Source of the DNA: Bradyrhizobium diazoefficiens USDA 110
GTDB lineage: Bacteria; Pseudomonadota; Alphaproteobacteria; Rhizobiales; Xanthobacteraceae
Assembly (NCBI RefSeq): GCF_000011365.1
Contig: NC_004463.1
Location: forward strand, 868,001 to 932,000
Direction: 5' to 3'
Length of the DNA stretch: 64,000 bases
The translations under genes were made by a program, and so were the position numbers. Below are positions 48,013 to 56,209 of the stretch, piece after piece; within the stretch, counting starts at the first letter, position 1; every line of letters starts with the position of its first letter. Below the pieces are notes generated by a model. That model saw only the letters and a program-made list of their open reading frames with translations, did not search any database and was not told where the DNA came from.

Positions 48013-49539
48013 ATGCGTGTTCTTCTTGTCAACGTGCCTCATCCCTCGATCGGAAGCCGAATTCCCGATGATCATCTTCCGCCGCTGGGTTTGCTCGCGA
48101 TCGGCGGACCGCTGATCGACGACGGCCATGCGGTGCGGCTGATCGACGCCGAATTCGGCCCCATGTCGATCGCCGAGGTCGTCAGCGAAGCGACGGGCTT
48201 CGCCCCGGATGCCGTGCTGTTCGGCCATTCCGGCTCGACTTCCGGACATCCCGTGATCGCGGCGGTTGCTTGTGCCCTGGTGAAGGTCATGCCGCGCGTG
48301 CTGATCGTCTACGGCGGCGTCTTCCCGACCTACCATTGGCGCGAAATTCTGCACGATGAACCCTATGTCAGCGCGATCGTGCGCGGCGAAGGTGAAGAGA
48401 CCGCGCGGCGCCTGATGCGCGCGCTGGAATACGGTCGCGATCTCGCCGACATAGCCGGCATCGCGTTCCGCGATGTCTCAGGTCCCCGCGCGACGCAGCC
48501 GGCGCCGGTGATCGCAAACCTCGACGCCTGTCGCATCGGCTGGGAATTGATCGATCATGCGCGCTACAGCTATTGGGGCGGCCTGCGCGCCGTGGTCGTC
48601 CAGTTCTCGCGCGGCTGTCCGCATCTGTGCAACTATTGCGGCCAGCGCGGGTTCTGGACGCGCTGGCGTCACCGCGATCCGGTCCGCTTCGCCAAGGAGC
48701 TTGCGCGCCTGCATCGCGAGCAGGGGGTCAAGGTCATCAACTTCGCCGACGAAAACCCGACCGTCTCGAAGAAAGTCTGGCGCGCGTTCCTCGAAGCGCT
48801 GATCGCTGAGAACGTCGACCTCATCCTGGTTGGCTCGACTCGCGCCGACGACATCGTGCGCGACGCCGACATCCTGCATCTCTACAAGAAGGCCGGCTGG
48901 CAGCGCTTCCTGCTCGGGCTTGAAAATACCGACGAAAGGACCCTGGAGTTGATCCGCAAGGGCGCGACGACGGCCGTCGACCGTGAGGCCATCCGCCTGC
49001 TGCGGCAGCACGGCATTCTGTCGATGGCGACCTGGGTGGTCGGGTTCGAGGAGGAGACCGATCGCGATCACTGGCGCGGCTTGAAGCAGCTGCTTGCCTA
49101 CGATCCCGATCAGGTTCAGCTGCTCTACGTCACGCCGCATCGCTGGACGCCTTACTTCCGTCTCGCGGCCGAGCGCCGCGTGATCCAGCCCGATCGCCGG
49201 CGATGGGACTACAAGCATCAGGTGCTCGCCACGCGCCATATGGCGCCGTGGCGCGTGCTGGCCTGGTTCAAGTTCACGGAAATGGTGTTGCAGTGTCGCC
49301 CAAAGGCGATCTGGCGGGTGCTGTTCCAGCGCGACGCAGGCCTGCGCCACGCCATGCGCTGGTACACGCAGATGGGCCGCAGGGTCTGGCCGCACGAGAT
49401 TCTGGAATTCTTGCGTGCACGTCGATTGAAATGGGGGCCTTCGGTCAGGGAGTTCTGGGGTGCTCCGCAGGACGACGAGGAGCAGTCGATGACAGCCACG
49501 CGGCCGGAGCGCCGCGTCGGGAGGCGAGAGGCCGCGTGA
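48013..49539 (+). CDS. B12-binding radical SAM protein (BchE-like)
   Basis: 508 aa. An N-terminal cobalamin-binding-like Rossmann domain (MRVLLVNVPHPSIGSRIPDDHLPPLGLLAIGGPLI...FGHSGSTSGHP) is followed by the radical SAM domain with CPHLCNYC (CxxxCxxC, residues about 205-212) and a BchE-type C-terminal region (YDPDQVQLLYVTPHRWTPYFRLAAERRVIQPDRRRWDYKHQVLATRHM). BchE proper forms the fifth ring of bacteriochlorophyll without oxygen; no bch gene is near and the C-terminus differs. The reaction is therefore open (methylation, cyclisation or ring contraction). It follows uppS by 131 bp. Confidence 0.85.
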   Translation: MRVLLVNVPHPSIGSRIPDDHLPPLGLLAIGGPLIDDGHAVRLIDAEFGPMSIAEVVSEATGFAPDAVLFGHSGSTSGHPVIAAVACALVKVMPRVLIVYGGVFPTYHWREILHDEPYVSAIVRGEGEETARRLMRALEYGRDLADIAGIAFRDVSGPRATQPAPVIANLDACRIGWELIDHARYSYWGGLRAVVVQFSRGCPHLCNYCGQRGFWTRWRHRDPVRFAKELARLHREQGVKVINFADENPTVSKKVWRAFLEALIAENVDLILVGSTRADDIVRDADILHLYKKAGWQRFLLGLENTDERTLELIRKGATTAVDREAIRLLRQHGILSMATWVVGFEEETDRDHWRGLKQLLAYDPDQVQLLYVTPHRWTPYFRLAAERRVIQPDRRRWDYKHQVLATRHMAPWRVLAWFKFTEMVLQCRPKAIWRVLFQRDAGLRHAMRWYTQMGRRVWPHEILEFLRARRLKWGPSVREFWGAPQDDEEQSMTATRPERRVGRREAA

Positions 49540-49715
49540 CCGCGGCCTGAAGACGATCGCGCCCGCTTCGACGCTTTCACCCTCCCGTGTGTGACGCGGG
49601 GCACAGGGAGACGAGCTGTTCGTTTTTAGCCGCATGATTGGCAGCGATGTCCAAGCGCTGCGTGCACGGCCTCGGCTAGGTGTGCGGTCCACGCAACCTG
49701 CCGAGAGCGTCACGC

Positions 49716-50252
49716 ATGCTACAGTTGTTTCCGGGGGCCGTCGTCGCGCCGGTTGAACTGGCCGAAGCGAAGGGGATGGTCTGCATCAGGACCGCCAGTG
49801 CGTCCGATGTGGAGGACCTGTCGGTCTATTTCGCCGGCCTGTCCACGTCATCGCGCAACAAGCGTTTCATGGGTGCGCGCGCCGACCTCGCCGTGGTCGC
49901 GGCCGAATGCGTGGCGAAGGCCGACCGTCCCGGTCACTTCACCTTGCTGGCCGAGTTCAGGCAGGAGGGGCAGCGCAACATCATCGGCGAAACGCACTAC
50001 GCCTACGATGCGGCCGCACGGCACGGCGAGTTTGCCATCTCGGTCGCCGACGCCTTCCAGCGCCTGGGCCTTGGCCTCCAGATGATGACGGCGATGGAGA
50101 CGCGCGCGATCGATCTCGGCCACGAGATGATCGCCGGCGAAACCGCGCGAACGAATGCTGAAATGCGCGGCCTGGCGAAGAAGGCCGGGTTCAGGGATAC
50201 CGGGCTCGGCGACTGGCAGTCGGTTCACCTCGCAAAGCACCTGTCGCGATAG
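49716..50252 (+). CDS. GNAT family N-acetyltransferase
   Basis: 178 aa. The acetyl-CoA-binding loop is in ADAFQRLGLGLQMMTAMETRAIDLG (RLGLGLQM in place of the classical RGxGxA). The preceding strand pair is RNIIGETHYAYDAAARHGEFAISV. It resembles the stand-alone domain of Pat-type acetyltransferases. The start is the ATG at 49716 with GAGAG upstream; ATG 49776 is possible. The acceptor is unknown. It precedes a cyclic-nucleotide-domain gene by 87 bp, a pairing that recalls cAMP-regulated acetylation though the two are not fused. Confidence 0.85.
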   Translation: MLQLFPGAVVAPVELAEAKGMVCIRTASASDVEDLSVYFAGLSTSSRNKRFMGARADLAVVAAECVAKADRPGHFTLLAEFRQEGQRNIIGETHYAYDAAARHGEFAISVADAFQRLGLGLQMMTAMETRAIDLGHEMIAGETARTNAEMRGLAKKAGFRDTGLGDWQSVHLAKHLSR

Positions 50253-50339
50253 CTCTACGCAGGTCGAATTGCCGCGTGGCACGGATCGTGCTCTAGTAAT
50301 CCCGGCAATGGGTATCCCCAGCGATGGGAGCTTTCGGCG

Positions 50340-50825
50340 ATGCGCGCAGTCCTGGATTATTGCACCGGCGGAACGGAGCGGCAGGTTGCGGCCGGTACGG
50401 TCGTCGTCACTGAGGGCGGCACCAGCGGCCATCTCTATGTGCTGATGCAGGGCAAGCTCGAGGTGCTCAAGGGTGAGATGGTGGTCGCCACCGTCACCGA
50501 GCCGGGCGCGGTGCTGGGCGAAATGTCGGTGCTGCTGGGCCAGCCGCACACCGCGACGGTCAGGGCCTGCTCCGATGCAATCGTCTACGAGTTCGAGGAT
50601 GCCGCCTCGTTCCTGAAGCAGGAGCCGGGGGTGGCGCTGCTGATCGCGAAGATGCTGGCGCAGCGGCTCAACGTCGCCAACACCTATCTTGCCGATCTCA
50701 AGCGGCAATATGCCGGCCACGGCACGCATCTGGCCATGGTCGGCGAAGTGCTTCAGAGCATGATCAACCTGCCGCCGCTTGAGGTCTCGCCAGGCTCGGA
50801 TCGGCAATCCGATCCAAGAATGTAA
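50340..50825 (+). CDS. Stand-alone cyclic-nucleotide-binding domain protein
   Basis: 161 aa. The Crp-like beta roll runs from TVVVTEGGTSGHLYVLMQGKLEVLKGE to GAVLGEMSVLLGQPHTATVRACSDAIVYEF, the phosphate-binding cassette being GEMSVLLGQPHTATV. There is no C-terminal HTH, so it cannot be a Crp/Fnr transcription factor on its own. Its 3' end overlaps the convergent metallophosphoesterase gene by 62 bp. Confidence 0.85.
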   Translation: MRAVLDYCTGGTERQVAAGTVVVTEGGTSGHLYVLMQGKLEVLKGEMVVATVTEPGAVLGEMSVLLGQPHTATVRACSDAIVYEFEDAASFLKQEPGVALLIAKMLAQRLNVANTYLADLKRQYAGHGTHLAMVGEVLQSMINLPPLEVSPGSDRQSDPRM

Positions 50826-51591
50826 GCCAGTCCGGCGGTGCCTCGACCAAGGCCGCCGGCCGCTTCAGCGGCGCGTCGAGATCGATCCATTGCGCCTCGC
50901 CCGCCGCCAGCCAGAACGCCTTGTTGGCATCGAGATCCAGCACGATATGCGTCGGCGGCCGGCCCGGTTGCAGGCCCGCGTTGAAGACCCAGGTCTGGCC
51001 CAGCCGGTCGAACCACGAGCCGTCGGTGATGAAGGGCGACTGATGCACATGTCCCGAGATCACCATCGACGGCTGATACTGCATGATCCACTGCACCACC
51101 TCGACATCGCCGAAGAAGCGCTTGCCGCCCCAGCTCGTCGGCGAATTCGCCGGCGGCGCATGATGCGCCCAGATCCAGCGCTGCGGCCGGCTCGCCGCGG
51201 CATCGCGGAGCTGTTCGGCGATGCGCTGCTTGACCAGCGGTCCATCCCACCACGGGCACACCGTGAACAGGGTGTCGCCGATGGTGAGGCTGTCGCCGTC
51301 GCAGGCGATCCCCAGCTCGCGCACCTCCGAGATCCAGCGCGAGATCTTCTCGCCTTCCGCGTTGCGCTCGTCGAGGTCGTGATTGCCGGAGCAGATGATC
51401 ACGCGGGTCTTCCCGGCAAGCAGCGCGAGGTATTTCTTCACCACCACGATCTGCGCGCGAAAATCCACCATCGAGCCGATATCGAGCGCATCGCCGGCGA
51501 AGATCACCAGGTCGAATTGCGGCGCCGCGCTGACCAGCCAGTCGAACTGCGGCAGCGCGTAGTGCAGGTCAGCCACGACCAGGCAGCGCAT
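50764..51591 (-). CDS. Metallophosphoesterase
   Basis: 275 aa. The calcineurin-like motifs are VVADLHY (Asp, His), FAGDALDIG (GDxxD variant), CSGNHDLDERN (GNHD), HHAPP and VISGHVHQSPF (GHVH). It hydrolyses phosphomonoesters or diesters; the substrate is unknown. The start at 51591 (MRCLVVADLHYALPQFDW) is chosen, as the metal motif normally lies within ten residues of the N-terminus. Its tail overlaps the convergent gene. Confidence 0.9.
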   Translation of the reverse strand: MRCLVVADLHYALPQFDWLVSAAPQFDLVIFAGDALDIGSMVDFRAQIVVVKKYLALLAGKTRVIICSGNHDLDERNAEGEKISRWISEVRELGIACDGDSLTIGDTLFTVCPWWDGPLVKQRIAEQLRDAAASRPQRWIWAHHAPPANSPTSWGGKRFFGDVEVVQWIMQYQPSMVISGHVHQSPFITDGSWFDRLGQTWVFNAGLQPGRPPTHIVLDLDANKAFWLAAGEAQWIDLDAPLKRPAALVEAPPDWLTFLDRIADPSLARPQAAAG

Positions 51592-51798
51592 TTGAAATCC
51601 GTTCGCGATTGAAATTGTCTGGGAATTCCAAAACGGCAAAAAGCAAGAAGCAGACCAGCACGGCCGCCCCCTCGCGTCAATCCAATGAGCCGGAGCATGC
51701 CGCGGCGTATCGCGGCATGCAGGGCATCGGGCGTCGCAGGTCTGGACCGGACCATCGAATTCTGCTGTCGTGGCATATCCTCAATCGCTCGTGTCCGC

Positions 51799-52485
51799 AT
51801 GACCCCGTTCAAGACCATTCGTGCCCGCGCCGAGAAGCGCAAGGGCGGCCCCAAGGCGCTGGACAGGCTGATGCCCGACAAGCCCGACCTCAAGCGTCTG
51901 GCCAAGCTCGGCGACGACCGCATCCTCGCCGAGATGACCCGGCGGGTGTTTTGCGCAGGGTTTGCCTGGAGCGTGATCGACTCGAAATGGGACGGCTTTG
52001 AAGAGGCCTTCCTGCATTTCCAGCCGGCCAAGCTGACCTTCCAGCCGGAAGACTATTGGGAAGGTCTGCTGCGCGATGCGCGCATCGTGCGCAACGGCGC
52101 CAAGATCATGTCGGTGCGCGACAACGCCGCCTTCGTCCAGGCGATCGCAAAGGAGCACGGCAGCTTCGGCAAGTTTCTGGCGAAGTGGCCGTCGTCCGAC
52201 GAAATCGGCCTGCTCGATCTCCTCACCAAGCGCGGCAGCCGGCTCGGCGGCAATACCGGCCAGATGCTGCTGCGCTTCGTCGGCTGGGACGGTTTCGTCA
52301 CCTCCAGGGATGTCGTGGCCTGCCTGCGCGGTGCCGGCCTCGATATCGGCGAAGAGGTGAAGTCGAAGGGCGATCTCGCAAAAGTGCAGGCGCAGTTCAA
52401 CGCGTGGGCCGAGGAGACCGGTCTGCCCTACACATATCTGTCACGCATCTGCGCGCTCTCGGTCGGCGAGGTCAGGAGCGAGTAA
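51799..52485 (+). CDS. DNA-3-methyladenine glycosylase I family protein
   Basis: 228 aa. The Tag-like helix-hairpin-helix domain contains LAEMTRRVFCAGFAWSVIDSKWDGFEEAFLHFQPAKL, LLRDARIVRNGAKIMSVRDNAAFVQ and GNTGQMLLRFVGWDGFV. It excises alkylated bases in base-excision repair. The ATG at 51799 is chosen; the reading frame upstream lacks domain content. The zinc-binding His/Cys set of E. coli Tag is not obvious, so it may be a divergent subfamily. Confidence 0.82.
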   Translation: MTPFKTIRARAEKRKGGPKALDRLMPDKPDLKRLAKLGDDRILAEMTRRVFCAGFAWSVIDSKWDGFEEAFLHFQPAKLTFQPEDYWEGLLRDARIVRNGAKIMSVRDNAAFVQAIAKEHGSFGKFLAKWPSSDEIGLLDLLTKRGSRLGGNTGQMLLRFVGWDGFVTSRDVVACLRGAGLDIGEEVKSKGDLAKVQAQFNAWAEETGLPYTYLSRICALSVGEVRSE

Positions 52486-52788
52486 CGGATCAAAAGGCAT
52501 CAGGAGAAGCCTATCAGGCTGCCCATGATTTGCTCGGCGACGGCGCGGACCGCGACATCCGGATCGTCGAAGCTGCCGATTAAAGCCGCTCACAGGCAGA
52601 TCGTGGACATCGTGTGGCGAACCCGTGCCGTGAGCGCGGCGGATGAAGCTCGCGATCACGAAATACATTTCACCGGAACATTTGTGCGCAGCACCCGTTC
52701 GGGAATTTGAGCCAGGCGACACAGGCGCAGGGAACGCCCGTCCTAGCTCAACTCAATGAAACCCGGCACGACAGAAACGGAGCAGCCC
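52486..52788. other. Intergenic stretch before a small hypothetical gene
   Basis: Open frames of about 60 codons occur on both strands without domains or start signals. I see no repeat or RNA. Confidence 0.3.
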
Positions 52789-53082
52789 ATGAAGCTCACA
52801 TCCGAACAGGTGAAGCAGACCGTCAACCAACTCGGCGCCCAGGTGCTGCCCGACGAGCATCCCGCCATGCCGCAGCTCAACAGCATGTTCGGCGAGCACA
52901 CCTTCTTCGTCGACGAGACGGGCCTGAAGGTCCTCGAGCCGACCCCGTCGCTTGGCGCCGAGCGCCAGACCGGCGAAGTCGTCAGCCTCGCCGACTGGAG
53001 CGATGCCGACCTCACGCGCCTGATGGCCCACGAGCCGGAGCCGACGGGTGTGATCGTCGTGTTCGAGCACGTGAGGCATTGA
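52789..53082 (+). CDS. Small conserved hypothetical protein
   Basis: 97 aa, acidic, soluble. It reads MKLTSEQVKQTVNQLGAQVLPDEHPAMPQLNSMFGEHTFFVDETGLKVLEP and ends PTGVIVVFEHVRH. Start at 52789; an ATG 11 codons upstream is less likely. I do not know the family. Confidence 0.68.
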   Translation: MKLTSEQVKQTVNQLGAQVLPDEHPAMPQLNSMFGEHTFFVDETGLKVLEPTPSLGAERQTGEVVSLADWSDADLTRLMAHEPEPTGVIVVFEHVRH

Positions 53083-53324
53083 CCATTGCTGGTCGTGAAG
53101 GAAGATCAGATCGGCGGGGGAGACTCCCGCCGTGAAGGTGTGGCGCCGTCAATCGATACGGCCGCCTTCATGCAGCCCCGAGCTTGAGATTTTCGCGATA
53201 GCGTGGGCGCTTTTCGCCTCAGGTCGCATCAATAAACGCCGCAGCGTCTGGCAAGGGCTTTTACTGGCGGTATGGCCGACGCGTCGGCGATATAATTCGC
53301 CTCCATCCATCCATGGAGGTCGAG

Positions 53325-53543
53325 ATGCATCGTGCCGTTCCGATGCTTGCCACATTTTTATCCGTTGTATTCTCGGGGCCGGCCCAGGCCGCCGAGGCGG
53401 ATCGTTACTGCCTGCGTGGTCGCAACTGGGGCTTTCCGGGCAATTGCCAGTTCGCCACACGCCCGCAATGTCTGGCTGCCGCTTCCGGCACGAACGCATA
53501 TTGCGGCATCAATCCACGCTATGCCGCTCCGCGGCGGCGCTGA
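53325..53543 (+). CDS. DUF3551 domain protein, copy 3
   Basis: 72 aa. Signal peptide MHRAVPMLATFLSVVFSGPAQA, mature YCLRGRNWGFPGNCQFATRPQCLAAASGTNAYCGINP with the same four-Cys spacing as the copies at 42182 and 42586. GGAGG lies seven bases before the ATG at 53325, which decides the start over an ATG four codons upstream. Confidence 0.82.
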   Translation: MHRAVPMLATFLSVVFSGPAQAAEADRYCLRGRNWGFPGNCQFATRPQCLAAASGTNAYCGINPRYAAPRRR

Positions 53544-53615
53544 TCACCCTCAGAGATAAACCGTTCTGCGGTTATCTGCGCGGCAGACGCGTCCAATCAG
53601 GAAAGGCACGCTCAG

Positions 53616-53888
53616 ATGCGAAAGCTTGCACTGTTCGTCATCCTGCTCGCGTTCGCGGGAATGTTCCCTTCCAGCGAATCGTATCCTCAGAGCGCGCTTC
53701 GGGGTGCGGTCATCGGCGGTGCCGTCGGTGGTCGTCGCGGCGCTGCGATAGGAGCTACGGCCGGAGCGATCGCCGGCGCCCACCGGCGGCATCGGCATTG
53801 GCATAGATATTATTGGCGGAACGGCAGCTGCTGGTACCGCTCGAGCAGCGGAAGATCGCACCGCGTGTCGCATCGGTACTGCCGTTAA
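53616..53888 (+). CDS. Small exported glycine-zipper, His/Arg-rich protein
   Basis: 90 aa. Signal peptide (MRKLALFVILLAFAGMFPSSES), then a glycine-zipper-like helix (LRGAVIGGAVGGRRGAAIGATAGAIAGA) and a basic, aromatic tail (HRRHRHWHRYYWRNGSCWYRSSSGRSHRVSHRYC). Probably associated with the envelope. Function unknown. Possible metal binding by His is inference. Confidence 0.65.
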   Translation: MRKLALFVILLAFAGMFPSSESYPQSALRGAVIGGAVGGRRGAAIGATAGAIAGAHRRHRHWHRYYWRNGSCWYRSSSGRSHRVSHRYCR

Positions 53889-53932
53889 GTGGAGCGACGG
53901 ATCGAGAACGGTAATTCAACGAGGGGATTGCA

Positions 53933-54316
53933 ATGTTCTTCGTTCAAGAGGGATTCACGTACCGAAATTTCCTGATGGACATGATTGCGATATTCGCATT
54001 CGTCGTCTGGTTCTGGCTGCTCATCGTCATCTATGGCGACCTGTTCAGGCGCCACGACATCTCCGGGTGGGGCAAGGCACTATGGGTGCTCGCGCTGGTT
54101 CTGACCTCCTACCTCGGCATCTTTGCATACCTCATTACGCAAGGGCGAAGCATGGCCGAACGTAACGCCGAGCAAGCTCAGCGGGCGCGCGAGGAGTTGC
54201 GGCACATCGTCGGCTTCAGCGTTGCAGACGAGCTTACCAAGCTTGATCAGCTCAGAAAGGCGGGATCCGTAACGGATGACGAGTACAGGCGGCTTCGCAC
54301 CAGGCTGGTTTCCTAG
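53933..54316 (+). CDS. SHOCT-domain inner-membrane protein
   Basis: 127 aa. Two membrane helices at about 15-35 and 48-68 (PLDc_N-like, FVVWFWLLIVIYGDLFRRHDISGWGKALWVLALVLTSYLGIFAYLITQGR), a coiled linker, and a C-terminal SHOCT motif (DELTKLDQLRKAGSVTDDEYRRLRTRL). Function unknown; SHOCT domains probably mediate oligomerisation. Confidence 0.82.
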   Translation: MFFVQEGFTYRNFLMDMIAIFAFVVWFWLLIVIYGDLFRRHDISGWGKALWVLALVLTSYLGIFAYLITQGRSMAERNAEQAQRAREELRHIVGFSVADELTKLDQLRKAGSVTDDEYRRLRTRLVS

Positions 54317-54379
54317 CCGTCGTTGCGCGCGGCACATTCGAAAGCGATTTTTGAAAAATCCCGTCACCGACCATCAGGT

Positions 54380-55480
54380 TCAGATACCGAAAGTCAGCTG
54401 CGGCTCCGGATCATCCCCGTCCTGGAGGGCAGACAGCGATACGCCCAACAGCCTGACGCGCTTGGGCAGCGGCATCTCGACTTCGAGCAGGCCGCAGGTC
54501 AGCCGCTCCAGATCGTCCCGGCCTGCAACCGGTGTTGGTGCGGACCTGCTGCGTGTGATGATCTCGAAGTCAGCAAATTTGATCTTCAAGGTGACGGTGC
54601 GGCCGCGATTGCCGGTCGCCTCGCAATGGCGCCAGACCTTGTCGACGAGAGGCTTGAGCGCGGCGACCAGCGCGTCGAATTCGTCGAGGTCGGCCTGGAA
54701 CGTGGTCTCCGCGCCGATCGACTTGCGGATCCGGTTGGCCCGCACCGGACGTTCGTCGACACCGCGTGAGATCCAATAGTAATAGGCACCCGCCTTGCCG
54801 AAATTCGCGTTCATGAACTCCAGCGTCTGGTTACGCATGTCGCGACCGGTAAATATGCCGAGCGCGTTCATCTTCGCACTGGTCGCCGGGCCTATCCCGT
54901 GGAACTTGCCGACGGGCAGCGCCTCGACGAAGGCGGGTCCCATCTCCGGGGAGATCACGAACTGGCCGTTGGGCTTGCGATGATCGGAGGCGAGCTTGGC
55001 CAGAAACTTGTTGTAGGAGATGCCCGCCGAAGCGTTGAGCCCCGTCTCGGCCTTGATCTTCTCGCGGATCCGCAGCGCGACGTCCCGTGCCAGCGGAATG
55101 CCTTGCAGGTTTTCCGTCACGTCGAGATAGGCCTCGTCGAGCGACAACGGCTCGATGATCGGCGTGTGCTCGGCAAAGATCTCGCGGATCTGCCTGGAGA
55201 TCGCCTTGTAGACCTCGAAGCGCGGCCTGACGAAGATCAGGTCGGGACATTGCCGCTTCGCCGTCACCGACGGCATGGCAGAGCGAACGCCGAACTTGCG
55301 GGCCTCGTAGCTGGCGGCCGCGACGACGCCGCGTTCGGCGGAGCCTCCGACCGCGACCGGCTTGCCGCGCAGCTCCGGATTGTCGCGCTGCTCCACGGAC
55401 GCATAGAACGCATCCATGTCGATATGGATGATCTTGCGGACGGGCGAGGTTTCGCCCGTCACCGTGCCGGAATCGCTCAT
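54380..55480 (-). CDS. dinB: DNA polymerase IV (Y-family)
   Basis: 366 aa. The catalytic motifs are IIHIDMDAFYASVEQRDNPELRGKPVAVGG and EPLSLDEAYLDVTENL (SxDE), followed by the thumb helix-hairpin-helix (PVGKFHGIGPATSAKMNALGI) and little-finger domain. It performs translesion synthesis. Length matches DinB. The ATG at 55480 (MSDSGTVTGETSPVRKIIH) is preferred to one five codons upstream. No clear LexA box was seen. Confidence 0.94.
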   Translation of the reverse strand: MSDSGTVTGETSPVRKIIHIDMDAFYASVEQRDNPELRGKPVAVGGSAERGVVAAASYEARKFGVRSAMPSVTAKRQCPDLIFVRPRFEVYKAISRQIREIFAEHTPIIEPLSLDEAYLDVTENLQGIPLARDVALRIREKIKAETGLNASAGISYNKFLAKLASDHRKPNGQFVISPEMGPAFVEALPVGKFHGIGPATSAKMNALGIFTGRDMRNQTLEFMNANFGKAGAYYYWISRGVDERPVRANRIRKSIGAETTFQADLDEFDALVAALKPLVDKVWRHCEATGNRGRTVTLKIKFADFEIITRSRSAPTPVAGRDDLERLTCGLLEVEMPLPKRVRLLGVSLSALQDGDDPEPQLTFGI

Positions 55481-55693
55481 GGAGAGATGATACAATCGTG
55501 CAAGGAGAAGCGCGAGGCGATCGATGCTTTTCGCGCCTTACGCAGCCTGGGTCGCGTTGGCCGGCCTGCTCAATGCGGCCATCTGGCGTTTGAATTGAGG
55601 CGTTCAGTCTCGACCAGGTTCAAAGAACAGTCTCAGGCTTGTGAGTGGCAAGCAGGGGCACGCGATCTAATATGAGGGCGCGGAGGACAATCC

Positions 55694-55903
55694 ATGCAAT
55701 ACAGCTCCGAGCTCATTCGCACGATGCGTCAAGCGCTGGAGACCGTGATGGCGAGCGTACCGGCCCATCAATCGGTCTTCGGTCTGAAAGCGGCTGTGGC
55801 CGAATGCATCCTGAAGGCCGCCGCACACGGCCAGACGTCCTACGACGGCCTGGTCGCGTCCGCCTCGGACCAGATCCAGACGATGATCTCGATGCTCAGC
55901 TAG
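55694..55903 (+). CDS. Small conserved hypothetical protein
   Basis: 69 aa helical protein ([69 protein letters not shown]) with a GGAGG-type site upstream. A short family seen in Bradyrhizobium; function unknown. Confidence 0.65.
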   Translation: MQYSSELIRTMRQALETVMASVPAHQSVFGLKAAVAECILKAAAHGQTSYDGLVASASDQIQTMISMLS

Positions 55904-55930
55904 GCGCTGGCGTGAAGACGGCGACAAGGC

Positions 55931-56007
55931 TGGCGCACCCGACACGATTCGAACGTGTGACCTTTGCCTTCGGAGGGCAACGCTCTATCCAGCTGAGCTA
56001 CGGGTGC
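55931..56007 (-). tRNA. tRNA-Arg (anticodon CCG)
   Basis: On the minus strand a complete 77-nt cloverleaf runs from gcacccg at 56007 to the encoded cca at 55931. The acceptor pairs gcacccg/cgggtgc, the D-arm is gctcagctggatagagc, the anticodon loop is ctccgaa (CCG), and the T-arm is acacgttcgaatcgtgt. It reads CGG codons. Its 3' end is duplicated in inverted orientation at 56104-56135, next to a foreign-looking region. Confidence 0.95.
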
Positions 56008-56058
56008 AGTGGGCCTCATTTAGCCGATTGGCGAGGGGTGGGCAACCGCTACGTTTGC

Positions 56059-56135
56059 CTTGGTGGGCTCGGTTGGATGGCCGCGTAGCCCTCCTCAGGC
56101 CAAGGTCGCACGTTCGAATCGTGTCGGGTGCGCCA
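56059..56135 (+). pseudogene. tRNA-Arg-like remnant (inverted copy of the tRNA 3' end)
   Basis: The last 32 bases (56104-56135), ending gtcgggtgcgcca, match the tRNA-Arg(CCG) 3' end with one difference. The preceding bases form an anticodon-like arm (tagcc-ctcctca-ggcca) with anticodon CCT, and a D-arm resemblance (ctcggttggat). The 5' acceptor bases do not pair with cgggtgc, so it is not a functional tRNA. It may mark the left attachment site of the defence island that follows. Confidence 0.6.
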
Positions 56136-56209
56136 GGAAAGCACGTGCCGAACGTGCCGGGACTGTGGCGGATCTAAATCGCTGCTTTGCAGCGATTACG
56201 CCCGCGTCG

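Noticed and set aside
48013..49539. Naming the radical SAM gene bchE
   Set aside because: It shares the B12 and radical SAM domains, but has a different C-terminal region and no bacteriochlorophyll genes nearby.
56059..56135. A second functional tRNA-Arg (CCT)
   Set aside because: The 3' half and anticodon loop look right, but the first seven bases cannot pair with the acceptor 3' strand, and the anticodon stem has a mismatch.
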